Below, piece by piece: positions 36,066 through 44,843 of a stretch of DNA of 64,000 bases (positions are counted from its first letter, which is position 1; each line of letters opens with the position of its first letter). This stretch comes from Trichocoleus sp. GTDB lineage: Bacteria; Cyanobacteriota; Cyanobacteriia; Elainellales; Elainellaceae. The notes below the pieces were generated by a model. It was not told the origin of the DNA, did not search any database, and saw nothing but the letters and a program-made list of their open reading frames with translations. The translations under genes were made by a program, and so were the position numbers. The stretch spans positions 62,001-126,000 of the forward strand of contig DATNQD010000081.1 of assembly GCA_036702865.1 (NCBI GenBank), read 5' to 3'.

Positions 36066-36935
36066 ATGCGGTGGAAATGGCGGCTTATCTGGTTTGGTTT
36101 GTTGGCGCTGCTATGGCTTTTCTGTAGTGGAACGGCACTCGCGGGCGTTTTGTCCGATCGCCTTTCGCAGTTTCCCGACTGGCAGAGCAAGCCGTCGATC
36201 CAGGCGTCTAAGGGTGATTTAGTTTATCCCGATTGGTTTGCAGGGGATTGGACAGTGACGACAACGCTGGTAAAGATGGTGGCTCCGTTGGCTCCCGAAC
36301 TCGTCACTCCGGGGTTTGAGAGTAATCGGCAGTTTCTCAAGCAGCCCGTTACGTTTCAGGTGCGATTTGTGGAAGAACAGCCGCGCGGACTAGCTGCCTA
36401 TCTCCCTTCAGTCCATGAGCGCCCCAAACCGATCGTTTCAGATCGGGCATTTAATGGGCTGAGTTTGGCGGAGGCTTATCTGGGCGATCGAGCCGTCTTT
36501 GCGGTTAAAGTTGATCCTCAAAATCCGAATCGACAGATCACTTTATTGAAAGGCGATCGGCAACTTGTCTCAACGGTGACAGGACGAGCAACAGAAGCAC
36601 CAGACGCGAGCCAGTTCATTACAACAGAACTGTTTCAACAAGAATTTCGCGGGACGCAGCAGCTTTACTTCAACGAAGTTGAAAATACGACTGCCTACCA
36701 TTATCAGCCCGACACCCCACCTGATCAGCCGCGTATTATTGCGAATCAAGTGACTGCCGTTTACCTCTCGCCGCAAGACCCGGATTACTTTAAAACCCTT
36801 TCAGCCGAGAATTTATTGGGTGAATCCCGTCCAGTCGCACTATATCGATATCAGATGGCATTTGAGCGATCGAATCCACCTGGTGAAGTAGAACGACCAA
36901 CCCCATCTCTCTTCAGTCCCCCTGATCCAATCTAG
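36066..36935 (+). CDS. Predicted thylakoid-lumen or periplasmic protein, DUF6816-like
   Basis: A 289-residue protein with a clear signal peptide (hydrophobic LIWFGLLALLWLFCSGTALAG, cleavage after about residue 26). The mature part has PDWFAGDWTVTTTLVKMVAP and VTPGFESNRQFLKQPVTFQ, a lipocalin-like pattern I associate with the DUF6816 group of cyanobacteria and plastids. Function unknown. Its stop overlaps the stop of the convergent TgpA-like gene by 4 bases. Confidence 0.65.
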   Translation: MRWKWRLIWFGLLALLWLFCSGTALAGVLSDRLSQFPDWQSKPSIQASKGDLVYPDWFAGDWTVTTTLVKMVAPLAPELVTPGFESNRQFLKQPVTFQVRFVEEQPRGLAAYLPSVHERPKPIVSDRAFNGLSLAEAYLGDRAVFAVKVDPQNPNRQITLLKGDRQLVSTVTGRATEAPDASQFITTELFQQEFRGTQQLYFNEVENTTAYHYQPDTPPDQPRIIANQVTAVYLSPQDPDYFKTLSAENLLGESRPVALYRYQMAFERSNPPGEVERPTPSLFSPPDPI

Positions 36936-39238
36936 CGACGGGGCTGCTGCATTTGTTTGAGGCAATGCTTAAGATAAGCCAGATCTGGCTGTTCACCGCC
37001 ATATCGCCAGCGGACGTAGGCATCAGTGATTTCGTCGATCGCCTTGATTTGCTCGGAGGGGTGATGCAGCCGACAGGACTGAGCATACTCCATGGGCGTC
37101 TGGAACTCTGGCTTCTGAATCCCCTGAACTGCCAGGTAGCGAAGCATCTGCTGATAAACAGCTTCAGTAGGAGGCAAATGGGACAACCAGCGACGATATT
37201 GCCAGGACTGCAAGCCGCTCCAGCCAAGCCAGCCCAGGAAGCCTAAGCCAGTCAAGACGCCTAACCCTGTCAGCAAGCCTGCCCACCCTTCGGTAAAGAG
37301 TCCCGTGAACCAGCCGATCACCCACCCTAAAACTGAGGCAATTTGCTCAAACACCCAGTTTAGCCAGCCTGTGACGGGCGAAGGCAGCCAACCTGCGATC
37401 CAGTTCCAGAACTGTTTCACAACTCCAAACACTTGAGATTCCTCGATCGAAGGCGGAATCAGGGGATGTCCGGGAATTGGGTCGAAGCTGAACCAGCCAT
37501 ATTTGTGGAAGTAAACCTCCGTCATGGCATAGGCATCAGTGTTCTGCACCACATAGTATCCGGTGAACGGATTAAACTGCCCTGTCCCAAAGCCCACGAC
37601 TAGTCGCGCCGGAATGCCAATCGATCGCAGCATCACTGTTAGTGCAGTCGAGAAATGATCAGGATAGCCGCCTTCATACTGCAACAAAAACGCCTCAACT
37701 AAATCTTCATCCTGATTAAGAAAAGGTAAGTCTGGCTGAATGCGATACTGCTGCTTCAGATATTGCGCCAGATAAAGAGCTTTTTCATACTCAGAGGTGA
37801 GCGACTTAGGAGAACGTGCCAGCATTGCCTCAGTTTCTTGGCGGATGCGCGGCGCAATTGATTCTGGAATCGCTAAATAGTGGCTACGAATCGCTTTGGG
37901 ATAGTCAGAAGAAGCCTGTTGCAAAACAGTTCGATCGCGGTAGGGCACTTCTGAGACGACGCTGTAAGTCAGTCCTTCCGAGAGGGGAACTGGCGATCGA
38001 AGCCCGCCTTCTGCATCGAGGGCTGCTTCTGTTGTGGGAAAGTAAAGCTCTTTTGGCTCATAGAGGACTGGAATCAGGTTTGGCAGATCAGCAACGACTG
38101 TATAAGACTGCACAACTTCTCGAGTCCGGTTCAGCGTCGTCAACCAGGGTAGGCTGAAGCGAAATGTCCAGCTAGGGCGCTCAATTTTTTGGACTTCATC
38201 TTCACCATTGCGCGACACCTCCCATCCCTGTCCTGTGTAGTGATCGAACGCCAATACGCGCCAAAATCCTGGAGCCTGCGATCGAACGCGCATCACCACT
38301 TGCGGCTCCATCGTACCCCGAAGGTTCTGATTGATCTTGCTGTTGAAACCGTAATAAAACTGCCGATCGACTTGTCCGGCTCCTTCACCGGGGGGCGATT
38401 CTCCAGTTCCGGTTCCGGTTCCTCGCCCTTCACGCACATAGCCCGGATTGACGATGGCACTGCGGTTAAATGCTTGTTGAAGCGGAATTGGCGTGCTGAC
38501 AGGAAAGGTACGCAGCTGGTAACCGGGAAAGCGTGGCAGCAGTAGAAAGATGGTCAGCCCCAAACCGAGAATGGTCAGCACAACCAAGCCCATGCGTTTT
38601 GGAGCCAGATCCAATCGTACGGGTTGAAAAGTCTGTGAGGTCAATCCCAGGCGCGATCGATAGTCCAGCAGCAGGACTGGAATGGTAAACAGGAAAAACA
38701 GCAGCAAAATTGGCGCAAAGAGCAGGGTTTGGCTCAGAGTTGCCGCAACACCAATGAGAATCAGCCCAATTACGGCTGAATAGCCCAAATCTTTCCGCCT
38801 AGGAGTATCAAAGCTGTGGAAAATCTGAAGATGAATGAGTAATGTGGCTAAGGCTAATCGGGTATCGTTTCGATCGCCCCAGAGCCGCATGAAAAAGACT
38901 GCCAACGACAGCAGCATGCCGATCGCAATGCAGAACTTAATCGGAACATTGCGTTTGCGCCGCCGATACCAGCTCCAGGCTGCCCCCACTGCACTCACGG
39001 GCACTGCCCACAAGCTAATTCCTTCGGTTCCAGTAGAGTCTGCTGCTGCTACATCAACCGCAACAATGCCAATTGTCACCAAAACCTGAATCAGAAGGCG
39101 AAGCGGAATCGAGTTTTCTGGCTCAGGTAAGGGCTGTGCCTCAATCCGTTGCCAAAGCTGCTTCAGCAGCGGTAGACGAAGAACCTGATTTGATGATTCC
39201 GCAGTAGGCTCAACAGCGCGAACAGCCTCATCCCTCAT
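36932..39238 (-). CDS. TgpA-like membrane protein with transglutaminase-fold domain, catalytic residues lost
   Basis: A 768-residue membrane protein with the DUF3488-transglutaminase-DUF4129 architecture: several N-terminal transmembrane helices (about residues 40-240), an extracytoplasmic transglutaminase-like domain, one or two helices near 640-660 and a cytoplasmic C-terminal domain (LPPTEAVYQQMLRYLA). In the core, the usual GYCEHF-type motif reads GGYPDHFST, so the catalytic Cys is Pro526, and the usual DAHAW reads DAYAM, so the His is Tyr570; the Asp in FDPIPG remains. It is therefore probably not an active transglutaminase. It converges on the DUF6816-like gene. Confidence 0.85.
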   Translation of the reverse strand: MRDEAVRAVEPTAESSNQVLRLPLLKQLWQRIEAQPLPEPENSIPLRLLIQVLVTIGIVAVDVAAADSTGTEGISLWAVPVSAVGAAWSWYRRRKRNVPIKFCIAIGMLLSLAVFFMRLWGDRNDTRLALATLLIHLQIFHSFDTPRRKDLGYSAVIGLILIGVAATLSQTLLFAPILLLFFLFTIPVLLLDYRSRLGLTSQTFQPVRLDLAPKRMGLVVLTILGLGLTIFLLLPRFPGYQLRTFPVSTPIPLQQAFNRSAIVNPGYVREGRGTGTGTGESPPGEGAGQVDRQFYYGFNSKINQNLRGTMEPQVVMRVRSQAPGFWRVLAFDHYTGQGWEVSRNGEDEVQKIERPSWTFRFSLPWLTTLNRTREVVQSYTVVADLPNLIPVLYEPKELYFPTTEAALDAEGGLRSPVPLSEGLTYSVVSEVPYRDRTVLQQASSDYPKAIRSHYLAIPESIAPRIRQETEAMLARSPKSLTSEYEKALYLAQYLKQQYRIQPDLPFLNQDEDLVEAFLLQYEGGYPDHFSTALTVMLRSIGIPARLVVGFGTGQFNPFTGYYVVQNTDAYAMTEVYFHKYGWFSFDPIPGHPLIPPSIEESQVFGVVKQFWNWIAGWLPSPVTGWLNWVFEQIASVLGWVIGWFTGLFTEGWAGLLTGLGVLTGLGFLGWLGWSGLQSWQYRRWLSHLPPTEAVYQQMLRYLAVQGIQKPEFQTPMEYAQSCRLHHPSEQIKAIDEITDAYVRWRYGGEQPDLAYLKHCLKQMQQPRR

Positions 39239-39351
39239 CCTTCATCCTCATCCCATTTTGTTGCTCCTATGCTAACCGTCCCTTGGTGTGAAACGGGAGA
39301 GCAGAAGCAAAAGTTCGGTAGATTCTGGGAGCAGGGGACAGGTGTCAGAGC

Positions 39352-40434
39352 TTAAGAGATCGCGGTGGATTCGTTGCTGCAATAAACGGTGAAAGTCAGG
39401 GGGGCATCCCCTTCTGCCAGGTTTAGCACCAAGGAATAGGGGTGATTTGGTTCTAGATGATCAATTTTGAGCGACAAGTCACCGGATTCAGATCGCTCTA
39501 CGATCACGGTTTCTCCTTGTCCCTGAAACTGAACTTTGCCGCCGCAGGGAAGTTCAACCTGCACCTGGAGCTGATGGTCAGACAGATAAACGAGATCGAG
39601 CCGCAGTAAGCCTGCTCTGGTTAACCAAGAGCGTTCTACCTGACGATTCGCAGCAGAGAGGTTAAGCGTCATCGCATCAAAAATCTCACGGGCAGCCAGC
39701 AAGGACAGCGCCATTTGCTGCAACGGGTTTGCCTGATCATAGTGAGTGGGGAAGCCCAACTCAGACGGCTCGGCTTGCGGCATCCGGGTCAGCGTACCGC
39801 TGCGGCTGGGAGAAGTCAGCACCATCCCTGCCAGTTGATTGAGGGCGATCGATTCTCCGGGAAAGAGAGATTCAACTGCCTGAACCAGTCTACGCCCCTG
39901 GCGCATCGAGGCTTGCAGGGAAGATTCCATTAGATTGCGGCATTGCTCAAATAGCGTTTCCAGGACCGAGTCGGGCATTGGAATCGGCAAATTGAGGGTG
40001 CGAAGATGGGCTGCCCATAAAGAGCCTGGTAGCAGATCGGAATGCCAGTCCGATCGCTCCGCATCATAGTCATACAATTCTGTCTCCCAGGGAAACAGGG
40101 GCGGTTTGCGCTCAATTTCAGTCCTGAGCCGACGTTTGAGCAACGTATGAAAACGGTCTTGCACAGCAGGTATTTCTCCGAATGCGAGTGGTGAAATTTC
40201 CTCAGCGGAACATGTACCCAACTCTGCTACGTCAGTGAGATCATCGATCAGATCCACCTCTGTTTCAGAGTCGAGCAACTCAATCGAGAAACATTGCAAA
40301 TCCACTGCCCCGGACTCCGGTGGGTCAGGTGTTGCCTGACCGGGAGTCTCCCCTGATGGCTCTAAAATTGCCGGGTCTGGTTCTTGCAACAGCCAAGCCA
40401 GAAATTGCTTCATGGCTTCTGCGTCTTTATTCAT
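39352..40434 (-). CDS. patU: PatU-like protein (heterocyst pattern gene family)
   Basis: A 360-residue soluble protein directly behind hetZ, overlapping its end by 8 bases. N-terminal acidic region, then LFPWETELYDYD, LRTLNLPIPMPDSVLETLFEQC and a C-terminal beta-rich part. In Anabaena and Nostoc the gene following hetZ is patU (split as patU5 and patU3 in strain 7120), whose PatU3 product interacts with HetZ. The assignment rests on position and general resemblance. A DUF1822 label is also possible for this family. Confidence 0.65.
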   Translation of the reverse strand: MNKDAEAMKQFLAWLLQEPDPAILEPSGETPGQATPDPPESGAVDLQCFSIELLDSETEVDLIDDLTDVAELGTCSAEEISPLAFGEIPAVQDRFHTLLKRRLRTEIERKPPLFPWETELYDYDAERSDWHSDLLPGSLWAAHLRTLNLPIPMPDSVLETLFEQCRNLMESSLQASMRQGRRLVQAVESLFPGESIALNQLAGMVLTSPSRSGTLTRMPQAEPSELGFPTHYDQANPLQQMALSLLAAREIFDAMTLNLSAANRQVERSWLTRAGLLRLDLVYLSDHQLQVQVELPCGGKVQFQGQGETVIVERSESGDLSLKIDHLEPNHPYSLVLNLAEGDAPLTFTVYCSNESTAIS

Positions 40435-41635
40435 TGGCGGATGCCCCTGCTCCGGATACTAAATTGTTGCGAATTTCCCAGGCTTGTTCAAGTAGTTTTG
40501 ACCATTGTTTTTGTAGTTGGGTCGCACTCAATCTTAGCGTTTGGGCGATCGACACATCCTCCCGACCGGACTGCTTGAGACGGAGCAACTCTTGCTGTTG
40601 AGCGGTTAACTGGCTCTGAAATTGCTGCCACTGCTGTGGCGTTAATCCCAGGTTATGCTCCAAGTCTGCCTCTAGCCACTGATGCACCAATTCCCACTGA
40701 TGCGACAGCGCAAACCGAATCAGGTGATACTTAAACCGCTGCTGCAAATAGTCTCGCTGTCTTGCTGTCAGACCCAAGATTGCCTCAATTTCACTGGCAG
40801 GCAGGTCTTTTAGCCTCAAAGCGAAATAATTTGCACAGTCTTGCTGCTGTCGTTCCTCCAGGTATTGCATTAACTCAGCGATCACCGTGGTTCGCAGCGC
40901 GTCTTCATGTAATTCTGGCTCCTGCGCCACCATTTGTTCTCTGACTTGAGGCACAGATACACCGCTTCGGGCTTGGTCTCCATCCCCCGATGAACCTTCA
41001 GCAGCCTGTTCGATATCTACCATCGTTTCCGGTGGTTGCTGCTGCGAGAAAGTCTGCGCCCGCAAAATAATTAATTGCTGGCTGCGGCGACCCGGGAGTG
41101 GAATTCGGCGTTTGCCATAGCGCTCGGTGAATGCCATATACTCTGCCAGTTCGAGCAGCGTCCGGGGACGATAGGTAGCTGGAAGCTGGTTTTCGCGCCG
41201 AAATGCGTTCAGTGCTTCAATGTAAAAGCCCTGAAGAAAGTCTTCGATCAGCGTCAGCCTTGCCTGATAGCTCGATTGCACTTGCGGCGGCGTAATATAG
41301 CGATAAACGACGGCACTGAGTGTACTGTGCAGTTCGATCCTGCCGCGATGTGAGCCGAGTTCGTGGTACTTGAGGCACTGCTTCAGTCGATGCCATGCCA
41401 GCGTTGTAGACCAGGAATCGATCTCTCCAGAGTCCTGAATGCGCTTACTTTCGGAGCAGATGCGAGAAACTTCGCTATTGAGACGAGCGGCAACCTCTCG
41501 ACATTGTTGTTCAGAGGCGCGAGTAGACTGCCTGAGTTCCCTGAAAATGAGTTGCAAGATTGCCTCAGTCCCGCAGTCGGGTGTTTCCTGATGGTGGATC
41601 GTCACGGTTGACTTCGCACACTGAAGGTTGTGCAT
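40427..41635 (-). CDS. hetZ: HetZ-like regulator of filament differentiation
   Basis: A 402-residue protein that I recognise as HetZ: the middle part AEYMAFTERYGKRRIPLPGR, the block ILRAQTFSQQQPPETMVDIE and the C-terminal helix-rich part YLQQRFKYHLIRFALSHQWE with QLQKQWSKLLEQAWEIRN. HetZ is a DNA-binding regulator acting early in heterocyst differentiation in Anabaena; it also occurs in filamentous strains without heterocysts. A helix-turn-helix-like segment is likely (inference). It is followed by and overlaps patU, so both are one transcript. Confidence 0.8.
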   Translation of the reverse strand: MHNLQCAKSTVTIHHQETPDCGTEAILQLIFRELRQSTRASEQQCREVAARLNSEVSRICSESKRIQDSGEIDSWSTTLAWHRLKQCLKYHELGSHRGRIELHSTLSAVVYRYITPPQVQSSYQARLTLIEDFLQGFYIEALNAFRRENQLPATYRPRTLLELAEYMAFTERYGKRRIPLPGRRSQQLIILRAQTFSQQQPPETMVDIEQAAEGSSGDGDQARSGVSVPQVREQMVAQEPELHEDALRTTVIAELMQYLEERQQQDCANYFALRLKDLPASEIEAILGLTARQRDYLQQRFKYHLIRFALSHQWELVHQWLEADLEHNLGLTPQQWQQFQSQLTAQQQELLRLKQSGREDVSIAQTLRLSATQLQKQWSKLLEQAWEIRNNLVSGAGASANE

Positions 41636-41877
41636 AAGCGATGTTATGGATGCGATTGAACAAGTTATCGACTCGATCGCCCTTCAAGCTACCGTGAGGC
41701 AACTCGACAGCAATAAGTCTGCCCTGATGGACTGTAATAGATGACTGAATTCTGTGCCTTTGCGCTTCCCGAATTGCGGTAGTATGCTTCGCCTGATTGT
41801 GTCGTTACGTCCGAGCGCGTCTAGTCTAGACTGAAAAGGACACAGATTTTGATGTTACACCCTCGTTAAGCGGTGAT

Positions 41878-42354
41878 ATGAACCTCGATCAGCAGATTCA
41901 AGTCTTGATGGATCAAGCTCCTCTTTATGGGTCGTCCCCAGAGGAAGTTGGGTTGATTGCGCCTATCCTCAAGGCAATTGCAGAACAGTTGAAGCACCCT
42001 CAGTATTATATTTTACAGAACCTTGAGCAACAGTGGCTCATGACAACTGTGGCACAACAAATCCAACCTGAACCTATCACCAAGACTATTATTCACGCTT
42101 TTCCGAATTTGGAATCTGCAAAAGCCAACGCTAACGCATTCAGTGATCCGCAGCTTGTGGCTCTGCCAATTCCGGTGGTTCATGTGCTATTTCAAATGCT
42201 AGCAATGAAGCCGATCGATAGCATCGTATTTATTGAGACTTCAGCAAATCTCCAATCTGGCGTTGAAATTAGCCGAGAAAATCTTCAAAACTTAATCGAA
42301 TTACGGTTGCAGAGTCTTCAAGGACAGTCACAATTACCACCAGACATTGCCTAA
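41878..42354 (+). CDS. Conserved protein of unknown function
   Basis: A 158-residue soluble protein starting MNLDQQIQVLMDQAPLYG. It has an alpha/beta pattern with a hydrophobic core (IPVVHVLFQMLAMKPIDSIVFIE), followed by a helical C-terminus. No catalytic motif is recognisable. It is divergent from hetZ across 242 bases and convergent with rnc. I do not recognise the family. Confidence 0.55.
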   Translation: MNLDQQIQVLMDQAPLYGSSPEEVGLIAPILKAIAEQLKHPQYYILQNLEQQWLMTTVAQQIQPEPITKTIIHAFPNLESAKANANAFSDPQLVALPIPVVHVLFQMLAMKPIDSIVFIETSANLQSGVEISRENLQNLIELRLQSLQGQSQLPPDIA

Positions 42355-42374
42355 GTACAGCGGAATCGTTTCAA

Positions 42375-43115
42375 CTAAGAGGCACGATCAGCTGCATTTT
42401 GAGAATTTTCGGTTTGCTGAAGCGATAAAAATGCTTCTTGAGCCGCTGCTTGTTCCGCTGCTTTTTTAGACTGCCCTCTGCCCCTTCCTAAACACTTCCC
42501 CTGAAACCAAACTTCAGCCGCAAACCGTTCTGCATCACCATAAGCTTGACCGACTTCTTGAACTTGATATTGCGGTAAGGACTGATAGTGCATCTGAGTC
42601 CAGCCTTGAAGCGCGCCCTTATAGTTTTGCAGGGCGGGGTCACTGCGGATCTCCTCTGCAAGCTTATGAAAGTGGTCATCGAGCCAGGGATGAACCAGCG
42701 ACAGATTGTGAGTGCTGAGAAACAGAGCAGCCAGCGTGGCTTCCAGGGCAGCAGCAAGGCGAGTCTCCATGCCAACTTTGTCGCTCAAGGCACTATAAGA
42801 CATCACCAAATAGCGATCGATACTATAGGCATCGGCGATCTGGGCAAGCATTCGATCGCTGACCAAAATACTGCGAACTGCAGAAAGCTCACCTTCTGAG
42901 GAACCAGGATAGGCAGCATACAAATATTCAGCGGCGGCTAGTTTGACTACTGCATCCCCCACAAACTCCAGCCGATCGTAGTTTAATTCCGCCGAAGCAG
43001 TCGGATCAATGAGTGCCAGATCAAGCAAATCCCACTTGATGGGAGCGGTAGTGGGCAATCCCAATTTTTGGATGAACTGCTGGAGTTGTTTCTGGCGACG
43101 GGGATCAGCAATCAT
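42375..43115 (-). CDS. rnc: Ribonuclease III (Rnc)
   Basis: Double-strand-specific endoribonuclease that processes rRNA precursors and mRNAs. The 246-residue protein has the catalytic signature YDRLEFVGDAVVKLAAAEYLY (Glu, Asp ligands), the second motif in ALEATLAALFLS and a C-terminal dsRBD (NYKGALQGWTQMHYQSLPQY to GRGQSKKAAEQAAAQEAF). Cyanobacteria often have more than one RNase III-like protein. The gene begins only 27 bases after the 3' end of rnpB on the same strand. Confidence 0.94.
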   Translation of the reverse strand: MIADPRRQKQLQQFIQKLGLPTTAPIKWDLLDLALIDPTASAELNYDRLEFVGDAVVKLAAAEYLYAAYPGSSEGELSAVRSILVSDRMLAQIADAYSIDRYLVMSYSALSDKVGMETRLAAALEATLAALFLSTHNLSLVHPWLDDHFHKLAEEIRSDPALQNYKGALQGWTQMHYQSLPQYQVQEVGQAYGDAERFAAEVWFQGKCLGRGRGQSKKAAEQAAAQEAFLSLQQTENSQNAADRAS

Positions 43116-43142
43116 GGAAGCGCAAAAGCCATCAAAAGAATC

Positions 43143-43584
43143 GGGAAGAGGCGGTCATAAGCCGGGTTCTGTGTTCTTGAGACTGAGCGCCCCAAGACGG
43201 CAGTTATCTATCTGGGATGCCTGTCACCAGACACCTCTAGCGGAGTTCGCAAGGATGAATTTCATCCTGCTCGGAGCTGGAAAATGACCAACCATCGCTC
43301 CTTCGACCTTGCTTCCAACCGGGGTTTACCGAGCCAACGCCTCACGACGTTGCTGGTGCGCTCTTACCGCACCTTTGCACCCTTACCTTATTCGGTGTCA
43401 GGTATCAGATATCAGAGAATCAATTCTCTAACCGCTGACCTCTGACTTCGGTAAGGCGGTATGTTTCTGTGGCACTATCCTCACGGTCGCCCGCACTGGG
43501 CGTTACCCAGCAAGTTTGGTCATTCGGAAGCCCGGACTTTCCTCAGGCAAATAATTGCCCGCAACTGCCTCGCCTCCTCTTCCC
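43143..43584 (-). ncRNA. rnpB: RNase P RNA (rnpB)
   Basis: Catalytic RNA of ribonuclease P that matures tRNA 5' ends, about 440 nucleotides, read on the minus strand. Conserved elements include GAGGAAAGTCCGGGCTTCC (rc around 43533-43552), the CR segment GTGCGGGCGACCGTGAGGAT and the 3' AACCCGGCTTATGACCGCC. The ends pair through GGAAGAGG (5', rc 43577-43584) and CCTCTTCC (3', rc 43144-43151), forming P1. It contains degenerate heptamer repeats at 43396-43416. No CCA is encoded at the 3' end. The exact ends are approximate. Confidence 0.93.
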
Positions 43585-43665
43585 TTGCTATCAGTTTATC
43601 TTGTGGGATGCGATCGCATAAGGAAATGGATATTTAGTGATAGGTGATACTCATGCACCCCTTCC

Positions 43666-44355
43666 CTACTTCGGATTCCAGGGCAAGTAATCCATCTGGG
43701 AAATTTTTTCAATGACAAAAGTGCAGGGAACAAAGCACCAATATTCCCGCTTAGCACCATCCGTGACGTTAATGATTTGAAAAAGCAGGCGCAGGCTGAA
43801 TTGAAGGGCAGTTTGGCGTTCTCTGAATTTGGCGTAGGTTCCTTTATCTTTTTCCACTTCTGCCATACTGACGATCGCACCGTTGGTAACAACTCCTGTG
43901 TTGTCGGCATTGGGTTTGAGCAGATCTTCGGGCACCAGTGTTGCTTGCAGGTTGCGGCTGGGGGGAATGGTGCTTTTGACCTGGGGTTCGGAGAGATCAG
44001 AGGGTTGCAGACCGGGGGTAAGGCGGATGACTCGGCGAACTCGACCCGCGTGATTGGTGATAGAGCTATTGTCCCAATCGATCGATACAGTTGCGGTACG
44101 AGATTTGTTTTGGATAATCGTCCCCAGGGTGGCAGGCTGCTGAGAGAACTTATAGCGTCCCTGGATCCCAAAGCTGATATCAATGAAGTTGTTGAGGCTG
44201 ACGTCGGCAATTTTTTCTTGCTCAAGAAACTGAGCCAGCGCTGCTTGATCAAATCGGATAACGGTTCGCTCTTCCAGAGAATTAATTGCCTGATAGATCA
44301 CATAGGTAATGCTGATCAGGTAAACCACCAGAATAATCAGATCCGTTTGGTTCAT
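43666..44355 (-). CDS. Membrane-anchored protein of unknown function coupled to narM
   Basis: A 229-residue protein with one N-terminal transmembrane helix (residues about 6-25, LIILVVYLISITYVIYQAI) and a soluble domain: a small helical part (FDQAALAQFLEQEKIADVS), a beta-rich part (ATVSIDWDNSSITNHAGRVRRVIRL) and an end (KREYWCFVPCTFVIEKISQMD) with two Cys residues close together. The ATG at 44355 overlaps the narM stop (ATGA), so translation is coupled. I do not recognise a family. The context suggests, without proof, a role linked to nitrate reductase. Confidence 0.7.
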   Translation of the reverse strand: MNQTDLIILVVYLISITYVIYQAINSLEERTVIRFDQAALAQFLEQEKIADVSLNNFIDISFGIQGRYKFSQQPATLGTIIQNKSRTATVSIDWDNSSITNHAGRVRRVIRLTPGLQPSDLSEPQVKSTIPPSRNLQATLVPEDLLKPNADNTGVVTNGAIVSMAEVEKDKGTYAKFRERQTALQFSLRLLFQIINVTDGAKREYWCFVPCTFVIEKISQMDYLPWNPK

Positions 44356-44843
44356 GCCGTTTCGACGAGCTGAAACTCCTGAAGGGCGGGCAAAAAGTTT
44401 TTGTTTTCGTGCTGCGATCGGCTCAGTTTAATCAAGGCAAATCGCTGGATCGGCGTCAGGCCTGCCCACTGGTCGAGGGTTAACTGCACACCAACTTTTT
44501 CACCTTGTTCCTGGACACTATCAGGGATGGTACTGACGTTCAGCCAATCGGGTTGCGGGTCGATCGGCAGATCAGAGGGCGTTTCATTGGAGTGGGCTTG
44601 GACGAGTTGGTGCAGGTGCGATCGATAAGCCGCAATCTCGGGTTCTGTGGTGCAGGGTAGCGTCACCAATGTTTCTCGATCGGGCTGAGTCAACTGATTC
44701 CAGTGAGGCAATTTGAGCTTAACGCCGCAGGTATCAAGCTTATAGCGAACACACATGGGAATGCAGCGCAGAGAATCTGCGAAATCTGCCTCAAACTGAA
44801 ACAGGGCAGGCTGAAAGACTTTGGATGAAAAAGCTTCAGACAT
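44352..44843 (-). CDS. narM: Nitrate reductase associated protein NarM
   Basis: Accessory protein needed for active nitrate reductase (NarB) in cyanobacteria, 163 residues. I recognise the pattern FQFEADFADSLRCIPMCVRY, then DTCGVKLKLPHWNQL, and the late VQLTLDQWAGLTPIQRFAL. No nirA, nrtABCD or narB is in the window, so nitrate genes are scattered in this genome. I could not find a clean NtcA site (GTA-N8-TAC) in the 174 bases upstream. The next gene overlaps its stop. Confidence 0.85.
   Translation of the reverse strand: MSEAFSSKVFQPALFQFEADFADSLRCIPMCVRYKLDTCGVKLKLPHWNQLTQPDRETLVTLPCTTEPEIAAYRSHLHQLVQAHSNETPSDLPIDPQPDWLNVSTIPDSVQEQGEKVGVQLTLDQWAGLTPIQRFALIKLSRSQHENKNFLPALQEFQLVETA

Noticed and set aside
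43381-43460. Repeated CAG/TGAC-type units considered as a CRISPR
   Set aside because: They are short degenerate heptamers inside rnpB without spacers.
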